A DNA stretch of 64,000 bases from Nesterenkonia sandarakina (GCF_013410215.1 NZ_JACCFQ010000001.1:1054001-1118000); one strand, 5' to 3'. Shown: positions 41,863 to 51,575, counted from the stretch's first letter. Translations and numbers: made by a program. The notes: generated from the sequence alone by a model not told the origin.

Positions 41863-43373
41863 GTCGCGGCCAGGGCGAGCAGCTGCTCTTCGGATCCGTG
41901 GCGGCCGATCAGCTGGATCGACCAGCTCAGGCCCTGGGCGTCGGTATAGGTGGGCACGTTGATCGCTGGAAGTCCCATCACGTTGACCACCGAGCTGTAG
42001 GGGGTGAACCGGCACTGCGCCCGGTAGTTCTCCTCGGGCTCCAGGCCTGCGAACCACCCGATCTCCGGCGGGGCGAAGGCCAGCATCGGCGTGGCCAGCA
42101 CATCCCAGGGGCCCATGAAGGCCTCGGCGTCTGCGGCGAACTCCTCCAGGGCGGCGATGGATTCGCGCGTCTGCGCCTCGGGTCTGTTCCGCGCGAGCTC
42201 GATGAAGTACCGGGTCAGCGGTGCCATCGCGGCCAGCTGATCCGCCGGCGGGTCGAGTTCGCCCAGCGGAGCGGTCCACAGCGCCTGGAAATGCCGATGA
42301 TAGTCCGCGGGCCAGAACGCCTCCGCGCCGGTGCAGTGGCTGCTGCCCTGCAGGATGTGACCGCGCTGCTCCAACCGGGAGAGTCCCCGCTCCAGGGCCA
42401 GGACCGCCGATTCGGCAAGCACGACGTCGAGCTCCGGGGAGAACGGTGACTCGGTGATCACCCCGATGCGCAGCTGCTCCACGCCGTGTTCCAGCGCCTC
42501 GTGGACCCGACGCAGCGCGGGCCCTGCAGGGAGTCGGTCAGCGGAGCCGGACCGGTGGAAGCGGTGACCAGCCATCACATCGAATAGCAGGGCGGCGTCT
42601 TCGGCGGTGTGGGCGATCGGCCCCGCCACGGCGAGGTTGCGCACGCTGCGGCGCGGGTCGTCGTCGGGAAGCCGGCCGCGTCCGGGCTTCAGGCCGATCA
42701 GGCCGCAGGCCGCGGCCGGGATCCGGACCGAGCCGCCGCCGTCGCTGCCAGGGGCCAGAGGCAGCATTCCGGCCGCGACCGCAGCTGCACCACCTCCGGT
42801 GGATCCACCGGCCGTCCGTTCCGGGGCCAGCGGGTTCCGCGCCGCGGGTGCCAGCTCGTTCTCCGAGTAGCAGGGCAGCCCGAACTCGGGGACCTGGGTC
42901 TTGCCGAGGCTGATCGCCCCTGAGGCGTGGACACGCCGGGCCAGGCGATGATCGTGGGCCGGCATCGTCGCCGGCAGCGCGTTCGTTCCCCGGGTGGTGG
43001 GCATTCCTGCCACATCCACCAGGTCCTTGAAGGCAGTCGGCATCCCCAGCAGCGGCGCCCGTCCTGCGAGTTCTCCCATCGCGGCGCTGCGGGAGCCACT
43101 GGCGCGGGAGTCCAGCACCGCGCGGCGGACCTCGTCGATCTCAGCGGCACGCAGCAGTGCCGACGCCGGGTCCAGGTGCAGGAAGGCGCCCAGCTGTGAC
43201 TGATTGCTGGCGGCAGTGATGGCGGTGGTGACCAGGTCCACTGCGGAGACCTCTCCGGAGGCGAGTTCGCGGCGCCACTGCACGGCGCTGACTGCCCGGA
43301 AGTCCAGCATCGGCGACGCCGCGCCGGAGGAGGACGCTTCCAGGAGCGGGGCGGGATCTACGGGATGCACCAT
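41847..43373 (-). CDS. Amidase signature family hydrolase
   Basis: A 508-residue amidase with the Ser-cisSer-Lys triad: Lys116 in TAFKDLVDVAG, Ser191 in AGGSTGGGAAAVAAG and the nucleophile Ser215 in GSDGGGSVRIPAAACG. The sequence continues with the usual GLKPGRGRLP substrate loop. ATG 43373 is close to the divergent rhodanese gene. It has no Gat partners or transport genes beside it, so it is a general amide or acylamide hydrolase rather than GatA. Its 3' end carries a short tandem duplication beyond the stop. Confidence 0.88.
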   Translation of the reverse strand: MVHPVDPAPLLEASSSGAASPMLDFRAVSAVQWRRELASGEVSAVDLVTTAITAASNQSQLGAFLHLDPASALLRAAEIDEVRRAVLDSRASGSRSAAMGELAGRAPLLGMPTAFKDLVDVAGMPTTRGTNALPATMPAHDHRLARRVHASGAISLGKTQVPEFGLPCYSENELAPAARNPLAPERTAGGSTGGGAAAVAAGMLPLAPGSDGGGSVRIPAAACGLIGLKPGRGRLPDDDPRRSVRNLAVAGPIAHTAEDAALLFDVMAGHRFHRSGSADRLPAGPALRRVHEALEHGVEQLRIGVITESPFSPELDVVLAESAVLALERGLSRLEQRGHILQGSSHCTGAEAFWPADYHRHFQALWTAPLGELDPPADQLAAMAPLTRYFIELARNRPEAQTRESIAALEEFAADAEAFMGPWDVLATPMLAFAPPEIGWFAGLEPEENYRAQCRFTPYSSVVNVMGLPAINVPTYTDAQGLSWSIQLIGRHGSEEQLLALAATLAQD

Positions 43374-43460
43374 GGGCTCACTCTATGCCGACCGATCCTG
43401 GCAGGGGATAGTCTTGACAGCGCACCAGAGATGTTCCGTCCGTGTTGAAGGAGGCTGCAG

Positions 43461-43790
43461 GTGGCAGATTTCGAGACCGTCCGCGCCGCAGATGTTCCAG
43501 TCGAAGCGAGCCTGTTGGACGTGCGGGAGGGCTACGAGTTCGCCGAGGGCCACGCCCCGGGGGCGCTGCACATCCCGGTCGACGAGATTCCTGCGCGGTT
43601 CGAGGCGGAGCTGGATCCCGACGAGGACTATTACGTCATCTGCCGCACCGGCGGGCGCGCCGTGCAGATCACCGCGTGGCTGACCGGCCAGGGCTACTCC
43701 GCGGTGTTCGTCGGTGACGGCATGGGGGGCTGGCTCGAGGCGGGGCGTCCCATGGAGTCCTCCACCGGGGAAGATCCCCAGGTCCGTTGA
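43461..43790 (+). CDS. Rhodanese-like sulfurtransferase
   Basis: A 109-residue single-domain rhodanese. LLDVREGYEFAEGHAPGALH opens the domain, and the active loop is YVICRTGGRA with the persulfide-forming Cys. AAGGAGG lies upstream of GTG 43461. It is translationally coupled to pheA: the TTG start of pheA overlaps its stop. That link looks positional, since no shared chemistry is evident. Confidence 0.87.
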   Translation: MADFETVRAADVPVEASLLDVREGYEFAEGHAPGALHIPVDEIPARFEAELDPDEDYYVICRTGGRAVQITAWLTGQGYSAVFVGDGMGGWLEAGRPMESSTGEDPQVR

Positions 43791-44737
43791 GTCAGCAGAT
43801 GCCGCCTCAGACCCCCGCCCGGAGGTATTCCTTCCTGGGCCCCGCCGGGACCTTCACCGAGGCTGCGCTGCTTCAGGTGCCTGGCGCCCAGCAGGCGGAC
43901 CGAGTGCCGGTGGGCTCGGTGCTCACGGCGTTGAACCTGGTGCAGTCCGGCGAGGTCGACGCCGCGATGGTCCCGATCGAGAATTCAGTGGAGGGCGGGG
44001 TCACCGCGACTCTGGATGCCATCTCGGTGGCCCATGAGCTGCACATCCTGCGCGAGGAGCTGATCAACATCAGCTTCGTGCTCGCCTCTGCGGAGCCGCT
44101 GGCCCTTGATCAGATCCGCACCGTGGCCACGCACACCCACGCCTGGGCTCAGGTGCGGCGCTGGGCGGAGTCCGCCCTCCCGGAGGCTGAGTTCATTCCG
44201 GCATCATCCACCGCTGCGGCTGCCCGTGGCCTGCAGGCCGATCCACCCCTGGCCGATGCGGCAGTCTGCTCCCCTCTGGTGGCCCAGCAGCTGGGTCTGC
44301 ATGTGGTTCAGCGCGGCATCGAAGACGTCACGGGTGCGGTCACGAGGTTCGTGCTGGTCTCCCAGCCCGGGGTCATTCCTCCGATGACCGGAGCGGACAA
44401 GACCACCATCATGATCCCGCTGCCGCAGGACCGTGCTGGCGCTCTGATGGAGCTCCTGGAGCACTTCGCGACCCGCGGGGTCAACCTGTGCCGCATCGAG
44501 TCCAGGCCCACCGGGGATGGTCTGGGGCAGTATTACTTCTCGATCGACCTGGAAGGTCACATCGATGAGGCGCGCGTCGCTGACGCGCTCGCCGGGATCC
44601 ACCGGTTCGCCCCGGGCATCCGCTTCCTGGGCTCGTATCCGCGCGCCGACCGCAAGCCCCAGCAGCCCACCCCGGAGGTCTCCGACGAAGCCTTCACCGC
44701 CGCCTCCGCGTGGATCAGCTCGCTGAGACACGCGTAA
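43787..44737 (+). CDS. pheA: Prephenate dehydratase
   Basis: A 316-residue enzyme making phenylpyruvate for phenylalanine. The dehydratase domain (about 12-195) shows YSFLGPAGTFTEAALL, MVPIENSVEGGVTATLD and the catalytic TRF of VTGAVTRFVLVSQ. An ACT regulatory domain follows (about 212-285), with GALMELLEHFATRGVNLCRI and ESRP for phenylalanine feedback. The start is TTG 43787 (overlapping the rhodanese stop) or ATG 43799. In related actinobacteria pheA usually lies next to diacylglycerol kinase and serS; here a xylanase gene intervenes. Confidence 0.92.
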   Translation: MSQQMPPQTPARRYSFLGPAGTFTEAALLQVPGAQQADRVPVGSVLTALNLVQSGEVDAAMVPIENSVEGGVTATLDAISVAHELHILREELINISFVLASAEPLALDQIRTVATHTHAWAQVRRWAESALPEAEFIPASSTAAAARGLQADPPLADAAVCSPLVAQQLGLHVVQRGIEDVTGAVTRFVLVSQPGVIPPMTGADKTTIMIPLPQDRAGALMELLEHFATRGVNLCRIESRPTGDGLGQYYFSIDLEGHIDEARVADALAGIHRFAPGIRFLGSYPRADRKPQQPTPEVSDEAFTAASAWISSLRHA

Positions 44738-44856
44738 GAGAGCCCGGCGCGGGCCCCGCACTCGGCGCAGCCGAGGGTGGGAGCCGGGGGAGCGGGATCA
44801 GCCGTCTCCGACATGTGCCTAAAGGTCTCCACTCCTGACCATATGCGGTGTGAGCC

Positions 44857-44885
44857 TTGACACTCCTGTGACCACTTTTTAGTCT
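44857..44885 (+). promoter_or_regulatory. Strong sigma-70-type promoter of the xylanase gene
   Basis: TTGACA, a 17-bp spacer and TAGTCT. The same -35, spacing and -10 recur at 59165-59193 before a sugar ABC operon, followed in both by AGTCT-N3-GG-N-AA-N-AC-N-AAAT. The leader to the ATG is about 150 nt. The 305-bp gap from pheA to the xylanase holds only this promoter and leader. Confidence 0.75.
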
Positions 44886-45042
44886 CTTGGTAATACAAAA
44901 TGGTGTTCCAGGTCACATCGTGAGGCTCTCGAGTCCGCAGCAATCGGTCGGTGCGTCTCCGAAGACGAATCACTGGGTCACCTCCTGTATAGCGGCTCAC
45001 GCCGCCGTGAACGCACGTCAATGGCGATAACGAGGAGAATGC

Positions 45043-46527
45043 ATGTTCACCCGATCCAACAGACGAACATTGACCGCCGCGGTGGTCTGTGCCGGCGCCT
45101 TGGCGCTCGGCACCCCCACCATGGCAGGGGCAGTCCCTGTTTCGGCACAGTCCGCCCCGGGCACGGAGGCGAGTATCAACGCAGCCGCCGAGAAGCCGGG
45201 CCAGAAGTCGCAGGGGCGTCCCGACCATGCCGGGAAGCCCGGCAAGCCCGATCACGCCGGCCAGCCCGGGCCTCCGAACCACGCCAACGGCAAAGGCAAG
45301 GGCGGCGACAAGGGTCATGGCAAGGGCAACGGAAAAGGCAATGGCAAGGGCAACGGAAATGGCAACGGCGGGGGAGAGGAAGCGCCCGGGCAGACGCAGT
45401 GCCAGTTCACCCCGGAGAGCGGCGCGGTCGAGGGCTCCTGGGATCGTGATTCACTCGCCGGCGTCGCACCGGATGATCTGCGAATCGGCAATATCGCGGC
45501 CGGCGGCGGGCACCACACAGACGCCGACTATCCCGACCCGTTCCCCTCGGATCCGCAGTACCGGGAGCACCTGGGCCAGGAGTACTCGTCTCTGACCCAC
45601 GAGAACTTCCTGAAATGGGAGTTCGTCCAGCCCGAGCAGGGGGTCTATGACTTCGAACAGGCCGACGCCGTCGTCGCCTTCGCCGAGGCCAACGGAATGG
45701 ACCTGCGCGGACACGCACTGTCCTGGCATTCGCAGAATCCGGACTGGCTGGAGGAAGGGGACTTCACCGAGGCTGAGCTGCGCGAGATCCTTGAGGACCA
45801 CGTCCGCACGGTGGTCTCCCGCTATGCCGGGTGCATCGACCAGTGGGACGTGGCCAATGAGATCTTCCAGGACGACGAGGCCGCCAGCATCCGGGACAGC
45901 GAGAACATCTGGATCCGCGAGCTGGGCCCGGAGATCCTGGACGACGTCTTCGCCTGGGCGCACGAAGAGGACCCCGAGGCGCTGCTGTTCTACAACGACT
46001 ACAACGTCGATGGCCTCAACGCCAAGGCCGATGCGTACTACGACCTGATCAGCGAGCAGCTCGAGCGCGGTGTGCCGGTGCACGGCTTCGGTGCCCAGAC
46101 CCACCTGTCCATGCAGTACGGCTTCGACGACAGCTACCAGGAGAACCTGCAGCGCTTCGATGATCTGGGCATCCACACCGCGGTGACCGAGATCGATGTG
46201 CGTGGTGAGGTCGATGAGAACGACATGATGTCCCCGGAGGATCGTGCCGGCGCCGCGGAACGCTACGCCACGGTGCTGCAGGCCTGCCTGGACGTGAGCC
46301 TGTGCAACTCCTTCACCATCTGGGGAACCCTGGACGCGCAGAGCTGGGTCCCCAACACCTTCCCCGGTGAGGGCGACGCCACGCTGCATGAGGGTGACTA
46401 CGAGCGCAAGCCCACCTACTGCATCCTCCAGCGCACGCTGGTGGAGCATGAGGAGGGAGCCGCCGCCTGGGAGGCGGACGCCAGCTTCGAGGAATGCCGC
46501 GGCATTCTTGAAGCAGCGGGCATCTGA
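45043..46527 (+). CDS. Secreted GH10 endo-1,4-beta-xylanase
   Basis: A 494-residue secreted enzyme. A Sec signal (about 1-30, cut after an AGA or VSA site) is followed by a low-complexity linker at 51-112, rich in Lys-Gly-Asn repeats such as GKGNGKGNG, and then a GH10 TIM barrel. The acid/base is Glu273 in WDVANEIF and the nucleophile is Glu383 in HTAVTEIDVR; LSWHSQNPDWL is the xylose-binding loop. No carbohydrate-binding module is present. GAGGAGA precedes the ATG. It shares its promoter type with the sugar importer at 59 kb and is separated from pheA and the DGK/serS genes, suggesting a later insertion. Confidence 0.93.
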   Translation: MFTRSNRRTLTAAVVCAGALALGTPTMAGAVPVSAQSAPGTEASINAAAEKPGQKSQGRPDHAGKPGKPDHAGQPGPPNHANGKGKGGDKGHGKGNGKGNGKGNGNGNGGGEEAPGQTQCQFTPESGAVEGSWDRDSLAGVAPDDLRIGNIAAGGGHHTDADYPDPFPSDPQYREHLGQEYSSLTHENFLKWEFVQPEQGVYDFEQADAVVAFAEANGMDLRGHALSWHSQNPDWLEEGDFTEAELREILEDHVRTVVSRYAGCIDQWDVANEIFQDDEAASIRDSENIWIRELGPEILDDVFAWAHEEDPEALLFYNDYNVDGLNAKADAYYDLISEQLERGVPVHGFGAQTHLSMQYGFDDSYQENLQRFDDLGIHTAVTEIDVRGEVDENDMMSPEDRAGAAERYATVLQACLDVSLCNSFTIWGTLDAQSWVPNTFPGEGDATLHEGDYERKPTYCILQRTLVEHEEGAAAWEADASFEECRGILEAAGI

Positions 46528-46578
46528 TCCGCCCAGGTCAGCGGAGGTGACCGCCCGACCGGGGCCCCGGGGAGCCGA

Positions 46579-47784
46579 TCAGGCCCCCTGGGGCTCCTTG
46601 GTGATCCGGCCCTCGGTGAACTGCGGGCCGCCGTCCTGATCTCTCCGCTGGTCCGCCTCGGTGTCTTCGTCCGTGGCCTCCAGATCCGCGAGGCCACGGA
46701 CGGAGACCCCGTTGACCACCAGGGCATGCGGGCGGACACGCGCAGAGACGCTGACGACCTCGCCGACCGCGTCGCCGTCGATCTGGAAGGGCATCGGCTC
46801 GTCCATCGTCACGGTGACGCGTTTGGCCTGACGCACGGTCATCACCGGGATGTCCGCGGCGAAGCGGGTCACGGTCTTCGCCATGATCCTCGCCCAGTCC
46901 CATGCATGTCGGGGACTGAAGAGGACCGCGTCCATATGGCCGTCGTCGAACTTTGCAGAGGGCACCAGCACCATGCCGGCCTGCAGCGACCCGCAGTTGG
47001 CCAGCAGCACCGAGCGCACCCGGTGAGGCTGCGCCTCGCCGTCGTCGACCGTGATGGTGATGCTGGAGCGCGAGCCCATGATGTGGCGCAGCCCGGCCTC
47101 GCCGTAGGCCAGCCAGCCGGCTCGCTGCTTCAGGGCATCCCGGGTGTCGCCCATGACTTCCGCATCCAGACCACCGCCGGCGATCACCAGCGAGATCTCC
47201 TCGTCGATGCGTCCATCGGCGCGCTCCAGGCTCAGATCCAGGCTGTCCACGCGGTGGCTTCGGCCATGCAGGGCCTCATCCACGCAGGCTCGCAGATCTT
47301 GATACGGCAGCCCCACGTTGCGGGCGAAGAGGTTCCCGGTGCCCAGCGGCACGATGCCCAGCGCGGTCTCCGAGCCGGTGAGCTCGGCCGCCACGGCGCG
47401 CACGGTGCCGTCGCCGCCGACTGCGATGACCAAGCCCGCGCCGGCCTGCAGCGCCCTGCGGGTCATCTCATGGCCGGGGTCCTCGGCGCTGGAGGCCATC
47501 ACCAGCGGTGCCGGCATGCCTGCGCGGGAGCAGGCGGAGTGGATCTGGCGCACCACGTCGTCGGAGGAGTCCTTGGTGGGGTTCACGACCACGGCCACCA
47601 CGCGCCCCGAGGCATCGGCTGACAACGCCCGGTCGGCGGGCTTGGTCTCGAGCTGCTGGGTCAGTTCTGCGGTGTGGCGGCGCAGCCGCTGGTGGGCGAC
47701 GCCCAGCCAGACCACGGCGACCAACAAGATCGCGGCGAGAGCGAGCGTGGTCCAGAGGAGGGCGCTGAGCGCTTCAGTAGTCAT
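46579..47784 (-). CDS. Diacylglycerol kinase family lipid kinase
   Basis: A 401-residue kinase. An N-terminal membrane helix (about 8-28) is followed by a coiled region and the DAGK catalytic domain, with [27 protein letters not shown] and [18 protein letters not shown]. The second domain contains GHMDAVLF and [11 protein letters not shown]. Membrane anchoring before the kinase domain is common in actinobacterial homologues. ATG 47784 is favoured over an upstream in-frame ATG at 47841. It is divergent from serS and probably phosphorylates diacylglycerol or a related lipid alcohol for phospholipid synthesis. Confidence 0.88.
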   Translation of the reverse strand: MTTEALSALLWTTLALAAILLVAVVWLGVAHQRLRRHTAELTQQLETKPADRALSADASGRVVAVVVNPTKDSSDDVVRQIHSACSRAGMPAPLVMASSAEDPGHEMTRRALQAGAGLVIAVGGDGTVRAVAAELTGSETALGIVPLGTGNLFARNVGLPYQDLRACVDEALHGRSHRVDSLDLSLERADGRIDEEISLVIAGGGLDAEVMGDTRDALKQRAGWLAYGEAGLRHIMGSRSSITITVDDGEAQPHRVRSVLLANCGSLQAGMVLVPSAKFDDGHMDAVLFSPRHAWDWARIMAKTVTRFAADIPVMTVRQAKRVTVTMDEPMPFQIDGDAVGEVVSVSARVRPHALVVNGVSVRGLADLEATDEDTEADQRRDQDGGPQFTEGRITKEPQGA

Positions 47785-47909
47785 CGTCCTCAGTCTACTG
47801 CGGCGGGGTCCCGGGGCCGCTGGTCCCCGTCGGGAGGGCAACGCGCCCCGCTCGGGCGCGATCTGAACCCCGAGTTTTGCTCAGAGCAGGTGGCGATAGG
47901 CTAAGGGGC

Positions 47910-49199
47910 GTGATCGACATCAAGGACCTCATCGAGAATCCCGAGAAGTACCGGGCCAGCCAGCGCGCACGTCAGGCGGAGGAGTCCGCCGTGGACTCTC
48001 TCATCGCCGCGGCGCAGACCCGCAGTGCGGCCATCACGCGCTTCGAGACGCTGCGCGCGGAGCAGAAGTCCTTCGGCAAGAAGGTCGCTCAGGCCGCTGG
48101 TGAGGAGAAGCAGCAGCTCCTCGCCGAGGTCAAGGAGCTCTCGAATCAGGTCAAGGCCGCCGAGGCCGAGTCTGCGCAGGCCGAGGAGCAGCTTCGAGGA
48201 CTCCAGGGCGCCTTCCCCAATCTGATCCACGAAGGGGTTCCCGCCGGCGGTGAAGACGACTTCGTGGTGCTCCGGGAAGAAGGAGCGGTCCGCGACTTCG
48301 CCGCAGAGGGCTTCGCGCCCAAGGATCACCTCGAGCTCGCCGAGTCCTTCGCGGCTCTGGACATGGAGCGCGGCGCGAAGGTCTCCGGTTCGCGCTTCTA
48401 CTTCCTCAAGGGCATCGGAGCGCGCCTGGAGCTGGCGATGATGCAGATGGGCATGGACCAGGCGATCGAAGCCGGCTTCACCCCGATGATCACGCCCACT
48501 CTGGTCCGCCCGGAGACCATGGCCGGCACCGGATTCGACGTGGAGCACGACGACGAGATCTACCGGCTCGAACGCGACGACCTCTACCTGGTGGGGACCT
48601 CGGAGGTGGCCATCGCGGGGTATCACTCCGATGAGATCCTCGACCTCGCGCAGGGACCGGAGCGGATCGCCGGCTGGTCCACCTGCTACCGCCGGGAGGC
48701 CGGCTCCCACGGCCGAGACACCCGCGGGATCCTGCGCGTGCACCAGTTCAACAAGCTGGAGATGTTCGTCTTCTGCACCGAGGAAGAGTCTGCCGCCGAG
48801 CACGCCAAGCTGCTGGCTTGGGAGGAGCAGATGCTGCAGAAGATGGAGCTGCCCTACCGGGTGGTCGACATCGCCGCCGGAGATCTCGGCCTCTCTGCCG
48901 CCCGGAAGTACGACTGTGAGGCGTGGGTGCCCTCGCAGCAGACCTACCGTGAACTGACCTCCACCTCGGACTGCACCACCTTCCAGGCCCGCCGACTGAA
49001 CATCCGGGAGCGCACGCTGAAGGATGATGGCCGCAAGGGCCCGACGACGCCGCTGGCCACGCTGAACGGCACCCTGGCGACCACACGCTGGCTGGTGGCC
49101 ATCCTGGAGAACCATCAGCAGGCCGATGGCACCGTGCGGGTCCCCGCCGCGCTGCGCCCCTACCTCGGTGGGCTTGAGGTCATCGAGCCCAGCACGTGA
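47910..49199 (+). CDS. serS: Seryl-tRNA synthetase
   Basis: A 429-residue class II synthetase. The N-terminal coiled-coil arm (about 27-105) is rich in Gln/Glu/Ala. Motif 2 is [20 protein letters not shown] and motif 3 is [19 protein letters not shown]. The start is GTG 47910. TAGGCT ends seven bases upstream, so the transcript could be leaderless, although AAGGGG in between could also serve as a weak ribosome site. The length is normal. Confidence 0.95.
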   Translation: MIDIKDLIENPEKYRASQRARQAEESAVDSLIAAAQTRSAAITRFETLRAEQKSFGKKVAQAAGEEKQQLLAEVKELSNQVKAAEAESAQAEEQLRGLQGAFPNLIHEGVPAGGEDDFVVLREEGAVRDFAAEGFAPKDHLELAESFAALDMERGAKVSGSRFYFLKGIGARLELAMMQMGMDQAIEAGFTPMITPTLVRPETMAGTGFDVEHDDEIYRLERDDLYLVGTSEVAIAGYHSDEILDLAQGPERIAGWSTCYRREAGSHGRDTRGILRVHQFNKLEMFVFCTEEESAAEHAKLLAWEEQMLQKMELPYRVVDIAAGDLGLSAARKYDCEAWVPSQQTYRELTSTSDCTTFQARRLNIRERTLKDDGRKGPTTPLATLNGTLATTRWLVAILENHQQADGTVRVPAALRPYLGGLEVIEPST

Positions 49200-49213
49200 G
49201 CGAGCTCAACTGA

Positions 49214-49235
49214 GGCTAGGCTCATCTGCCTAGCC
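49214..49235. terminator. serS terminator or dps operator (perfect inverted repeat)
   Basis: GGCTAGGC-TCATCT-GCCTAGCC is a perfect 8-bp inverted repeat 14 bases past serS and followed by GCGCTTTT, which fits a terminator. The overlapping stretch 49211-49229 also resembles the DtxR/IdeR iron box (about 13 of 19 positions), and TAGTAT at 49254-49259 could be the dps -10. Both readings may hold. Confidence 0.6.
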
Positions 49236-49314
49236 AGCGCTTTTCTGAATCATTAGTATCAACAGGGTCGGCGCCGAACAGCGCCCGTTGCCGCAACAGC
49301 ACAAGGAGTGTCAC

Positions 49315-49818
49315 ATGACTCAGAAGTACTCCGACTACACCGCACCAGGTCTTGCCCAGGAGAACGGCCACGAGATCGCCGGACTGCTGCAGTCCCGCCT
49401 GTATGCGCTCAACGATCTCCACCTCGTGCTCAAGCACGTGCACTGGAACGTGGTGGGCCCGAACTTCATCGCCATCCACGAGATGCTCGACCCGCAGACC
49501 GAGGTCGTGCGCGGCTTCGCCGACGAGGTCGCCGAGCGCATCGCCACCCTCGGCGGGTCCCCCTCCGGACTCAGCGGGGAGCTGGTCTCCAAGCGTCACT
49601 GGGAGGACTACCCGCTGTTCAAGGCCGATGGTTCGACCCACCTGGCCGAGCTGGAGAAGGTCTACGACGGCGTCATCGGAGACCACCGCGATGTGCTCAA
49701 CAAGGTCGGCGAGCTGGACCCGATCACTGAGGACCTGCTCATCGGGCAGGCCAAGGAGCTCGAGCTGTTCCAGTGGTTCATCCGCTCCCACCTCGACAAG
49801 GCCGGCGCGGTCTCCTAA
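49315..49818 (+). CDS. dps: Dps family DNA-protecting ferritin
   Basis: A 167-residue four-helix protein of the Dps family. The ferroxidase ligands keep the family spacing: His43 in KHVHWNVVG, His55 and Asp59 in AIHEMLDPQ, then Asp70 and Glu74. The N-terminal tail is short. AAGGAG precedes ATG 49315. It protects DNA and stores iron under oxidative or starvation stress. The inverted repeat upstream resembles an IdeR/DtxR box, which would make it iron-responsive. A very strong hairpin follows. Confidence 0.93.
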   Translation: MTQKYSDYTAPGLAQENGHEIAGLLQSRLYALNDLHLVLKHVHWNVVGPNFIAIHEMLDPQTEVVRGFADEVAERIATLGGSPSGLSGELVSKRHWEDYPLFKADGSTHLAELEKVYDGVIGDHRDVLNKVGELDPITEDLLIGQAKELELFQWFIRSHLDKAGAVS

Positions 49819-49844
49819 GCCAGCATCATCAGCCCTGACATTCA

Positions 49845-49905
49845 GGGCATGCGAGAGCCCCCCGGCAGCATCTTCCAGGTGCCGCCGGGGGGCTCTCGCA
49901 TGCCC
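49845..49905. terminator. Strong hairpin after dps
   Basis: A perfect stem of more than 20 bp, starting GGGCATGCGAGAGCCCCCC and closed by a loop of about 17 bases. It lies 27 bases past the dps stop and separates it from the rpiB-like operator. Confidence 0.85.
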
Positions 49906-49920
49906 GGGGCACGTATCTGA

Positions 49921-49943
49921 ACAGATGTATTTGACGTTTGTTC
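49921..49943. promoter_or_regulatory. SorC-type operator upstream of the rpiB-like gene
   Basis: ACAGATGTATTTGACGTTTG (continuing TTC) shares ACAGATGT-N4/5-TGAC-N2/3-(T/A)TGT with the complement of 51509-51533, upstream of the kinase gene and the SorC regulator gene. It overlaps the -35 element, so the regulator can control this promoter directly. Confidence 0.6.
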
Positions 49944-49958
49944 GGCGGCACGTAGCAT
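49931..49958 (+). promoter_or_regulatory. Promoter of the rpiB-like gene
   Basis: TTGACG and TAGCAT separated by 16 bp. Transcription would begin near 49965, leaving a leader of about 30 nt with GAGGAGA before the ATG. Confidence 0.7.
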
Positions 49959-49993
49959 GGAGGCAGACCCCAGGTACCAGTCGAGGAGACATC

Positions 49994-50470
49994 ATGAAGC
50001 GTCAGTTCCGCATCGTCATCGGCAGCGATGAAGCCGGCTACTCCTATAAGGCGGCGTTGAAGGCCGATCTGGAGGCAGACCCTCGGGTGGCCTCGGTGAT
50101 CGACGTCGGCGTCGGCGATGACTCCGACAAGACCGCGTACCCCAACATCGCGGTGGCCGCGGCAGAGCAGGTCGCCGCAGGCCAGGCGGACCGGGCGCTG
50201 CTGATCTGCGGCACCGGACTGGGTGTGGCGATCTCGGCCAATAAGGTCAAGGGAGTCCGCGCCGTGACGGCCCACGACGCCTACTCGGTGGAGCGCGCGG
50301 TGCTCTCGAACAATGCCCAGGTGCTGTGCATGGGTGAACGCGTGATCGGCAAGGAGCTGGCCCGGAAGCTGGTGACCGAGTGGCTGAGCCACGAGTTCGA
50401 CGCCTCGAGCGCCTCGGCGGAGAAGGTCGCAGCGATCACCCGCTACGAGGGCACCGGCAGCTGCAGCTAG
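49994..50470 (+). CDS. RpiB/LacAB-type sugar-phosphate isomerase (probable D-erythrulose 4-phosphate isomerase)
   Basis: A 158-residue isomerase of the RpiB/LacAB family. It shows [16 protein letters not shown] at the start, the catalytic Cys72 in [16 protein letters not shown] and [20 protein letters not shown]. These enzymes interconvert aldose and ketose phosphates. The first motif (GSDEAGY rather than GSDHAGY) and the neighbours point to the DerI/EryI branch, which converts D-erythrulose 4-phosphate to D-erythrose 4-phosphate, rather than ribose-5-phosphate isomerase. It shares an operator motif with the kinase gene. Its stop overlaps that of the convergent SorC gene in a CTAG tetramer. 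Confidence 0.82.
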   Translation: MKRQFRIVIGSDEAGYSYKAALKADLEADPRVASVIDVGVGDDSDKTAYPNIAVAAAEQVAAGQADRALLICGTGLGVAISANKVKGVRAVTAHDAYSVERAVLSNNAQVLCMGERVIGKELARKLVTEWLSHEFDASSASAEKVAAITRYEGTGSCS

Positions 50471-51426
50471 GGCTGGCGGTCCACTGCACGAGCGGTGGCC
50501 TCGTCGGTCACCAGGATGTTGAACCACCCTGCGTTGGCCGCTGCAATGATGCTCGGCGCCTTATGGGCGCCGACCGCTGCCGCGATCCGGGTCGGCACGG
50601 CCCGCAGGGTCTCTCCGGGGATCCGCACCATGCGCTCATTGCCTGGGAAGGTGATCTCATTGCCCTGCGGGTCATAGAACGCCAGGCACACATCCCCGAT
50701 TGACTTCGCCAGGTTCGGGTGGTGCCGAGGCACCGACTGGGCGATCGAGCTGCGCGAGAGCGGCGCGGCGCCGATGCCCACCAGCGCCACCTTGGCCGAA
50801 TTCCAGTCGGCGATCACCTGGCGGTACCCGGGGTCATCCTGCAGGGCTGAGAGCAGGGCCTCGGAGGGCATCGAGGGGGCGAAGAGGTAGTGCGGGTAGC
50901 CGCCCGAGGTGGCGGCGAAGGCGCGCACCACCTCGTTGGTCTGGTGCCACGGGTCCGGCTCGGCCTGCCCGCCCACCGTCGGCGCCACCACGACCCCGGA
51001 GAAGTTCCCCAGCCGCTGCTGCGCCAGTGCGTAGGTCGTTTCCCCGGAGGCGAGCAGCAGCACATCGCCCGCGCGGAGGTTCGCGGCGGCCAGAGCCTGC
51101 CGGGTCACCGGGCCCAGCCCGAGGCCGACCCGCTCCGACTGGTCCCCCGGAGCCAGGTGCACGCCGTCGAGTCCGAGGCGGGTCCTGAGCCGTTCGCTGA
51201 GCTCATCCATGCCTGTCGAGGTCGGACGATGCACGCGGATCTCGACGATCCCCTGCGCCCGCGCCTCGGCAAGCATCCGGCTCACCGAAGGCCGTGAGAT
51301 CTTCAGCTGCTCGGCCACCTCAGCCTGCGTGGCGCCCTGCTCGTAATAGAGCTGGGCGGCGCGGTAGAGCCGTTCGAGCTCGGACGTGCTCGCCGCTGCC
51401 TCCTTCATGACCTCAGTTGCCTCCAT
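50467..51426 (-). CDS. SorC/DeoR-family transcriptional regulator (EryD-like)
   Basis: A 319-residue regulator. An N-terminal helix-turn-helix ([40 protein letters not shown]) precedes a SorC sugar-phosphate-binding domain of the NagB/RpiA fold ([27 protein letters not shown], [24 protein letters not shown] strands near the end). ATG 51426 is chosen because upstream in-frame starts lack a ribosome site. It is divergent from the kinase operon and convergent with the rpiB-like gene. EryD of Brucella belongs to the same family and controls erythritol catabolism. The inducer here is probably a tetrulose phosphate or related sugar. Confidence 0.87.
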   Translation of the reverse strand: MEATEVMKEAAASTSELERLYRAAQLYYEQGATQAEVAEQLKISRPSVSRMLAEARAQGIVEIRVHRPTSTGMDELSERLRTRLGLDGVHLAPGDQSERVGLGLGPVTRQALAAANLRAGDVLLLASGETTYALAQQRLGNFSGVVVAPTVGGQAEPDPWHQTNEVVRAFAATSGGYPHYLFAPSMPSEALLSALQDDPGYRQVIADWNSAKVALVGIGAAPLSRSSIAQSVPRHHPNLAKSIGDVCLAFYDPQGNEITFPGNERMVRIPGETLRAVPTRIAAAVGAHKAPSIIAAANAGWFNILVTDEATARAVDRQP

Positions 51427-51508
51427 CGGGACATCGTATCTTCCATGCCGCGGCGAATCCGCCGCAGGAGTGGTGCCGATCACGCCATCTGCTCTAGTGT
51501 GGCCTCAG

Positions 51509-51533
51509 CACATATGTCAGTGAACATCTGTAC
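51509..51533. promoter_or_regulatory. SorC-type operator between regulator and kinase genes
   Basis: Read on the minus strand the region contains ACAGATGTTCACTGACATATG, matching the operator before the rpiB-like gene. A possible minus-strand promoter for the regulator (CTGACA, 17 bp, CTAGAG) overlaps it, so autoregulation is likely. Confidence 0.6.
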
Positions 51534-51575
51534 TGCCGGTCTCGGGAGTGCGGATCCGGGACCACAAGGACAGCC

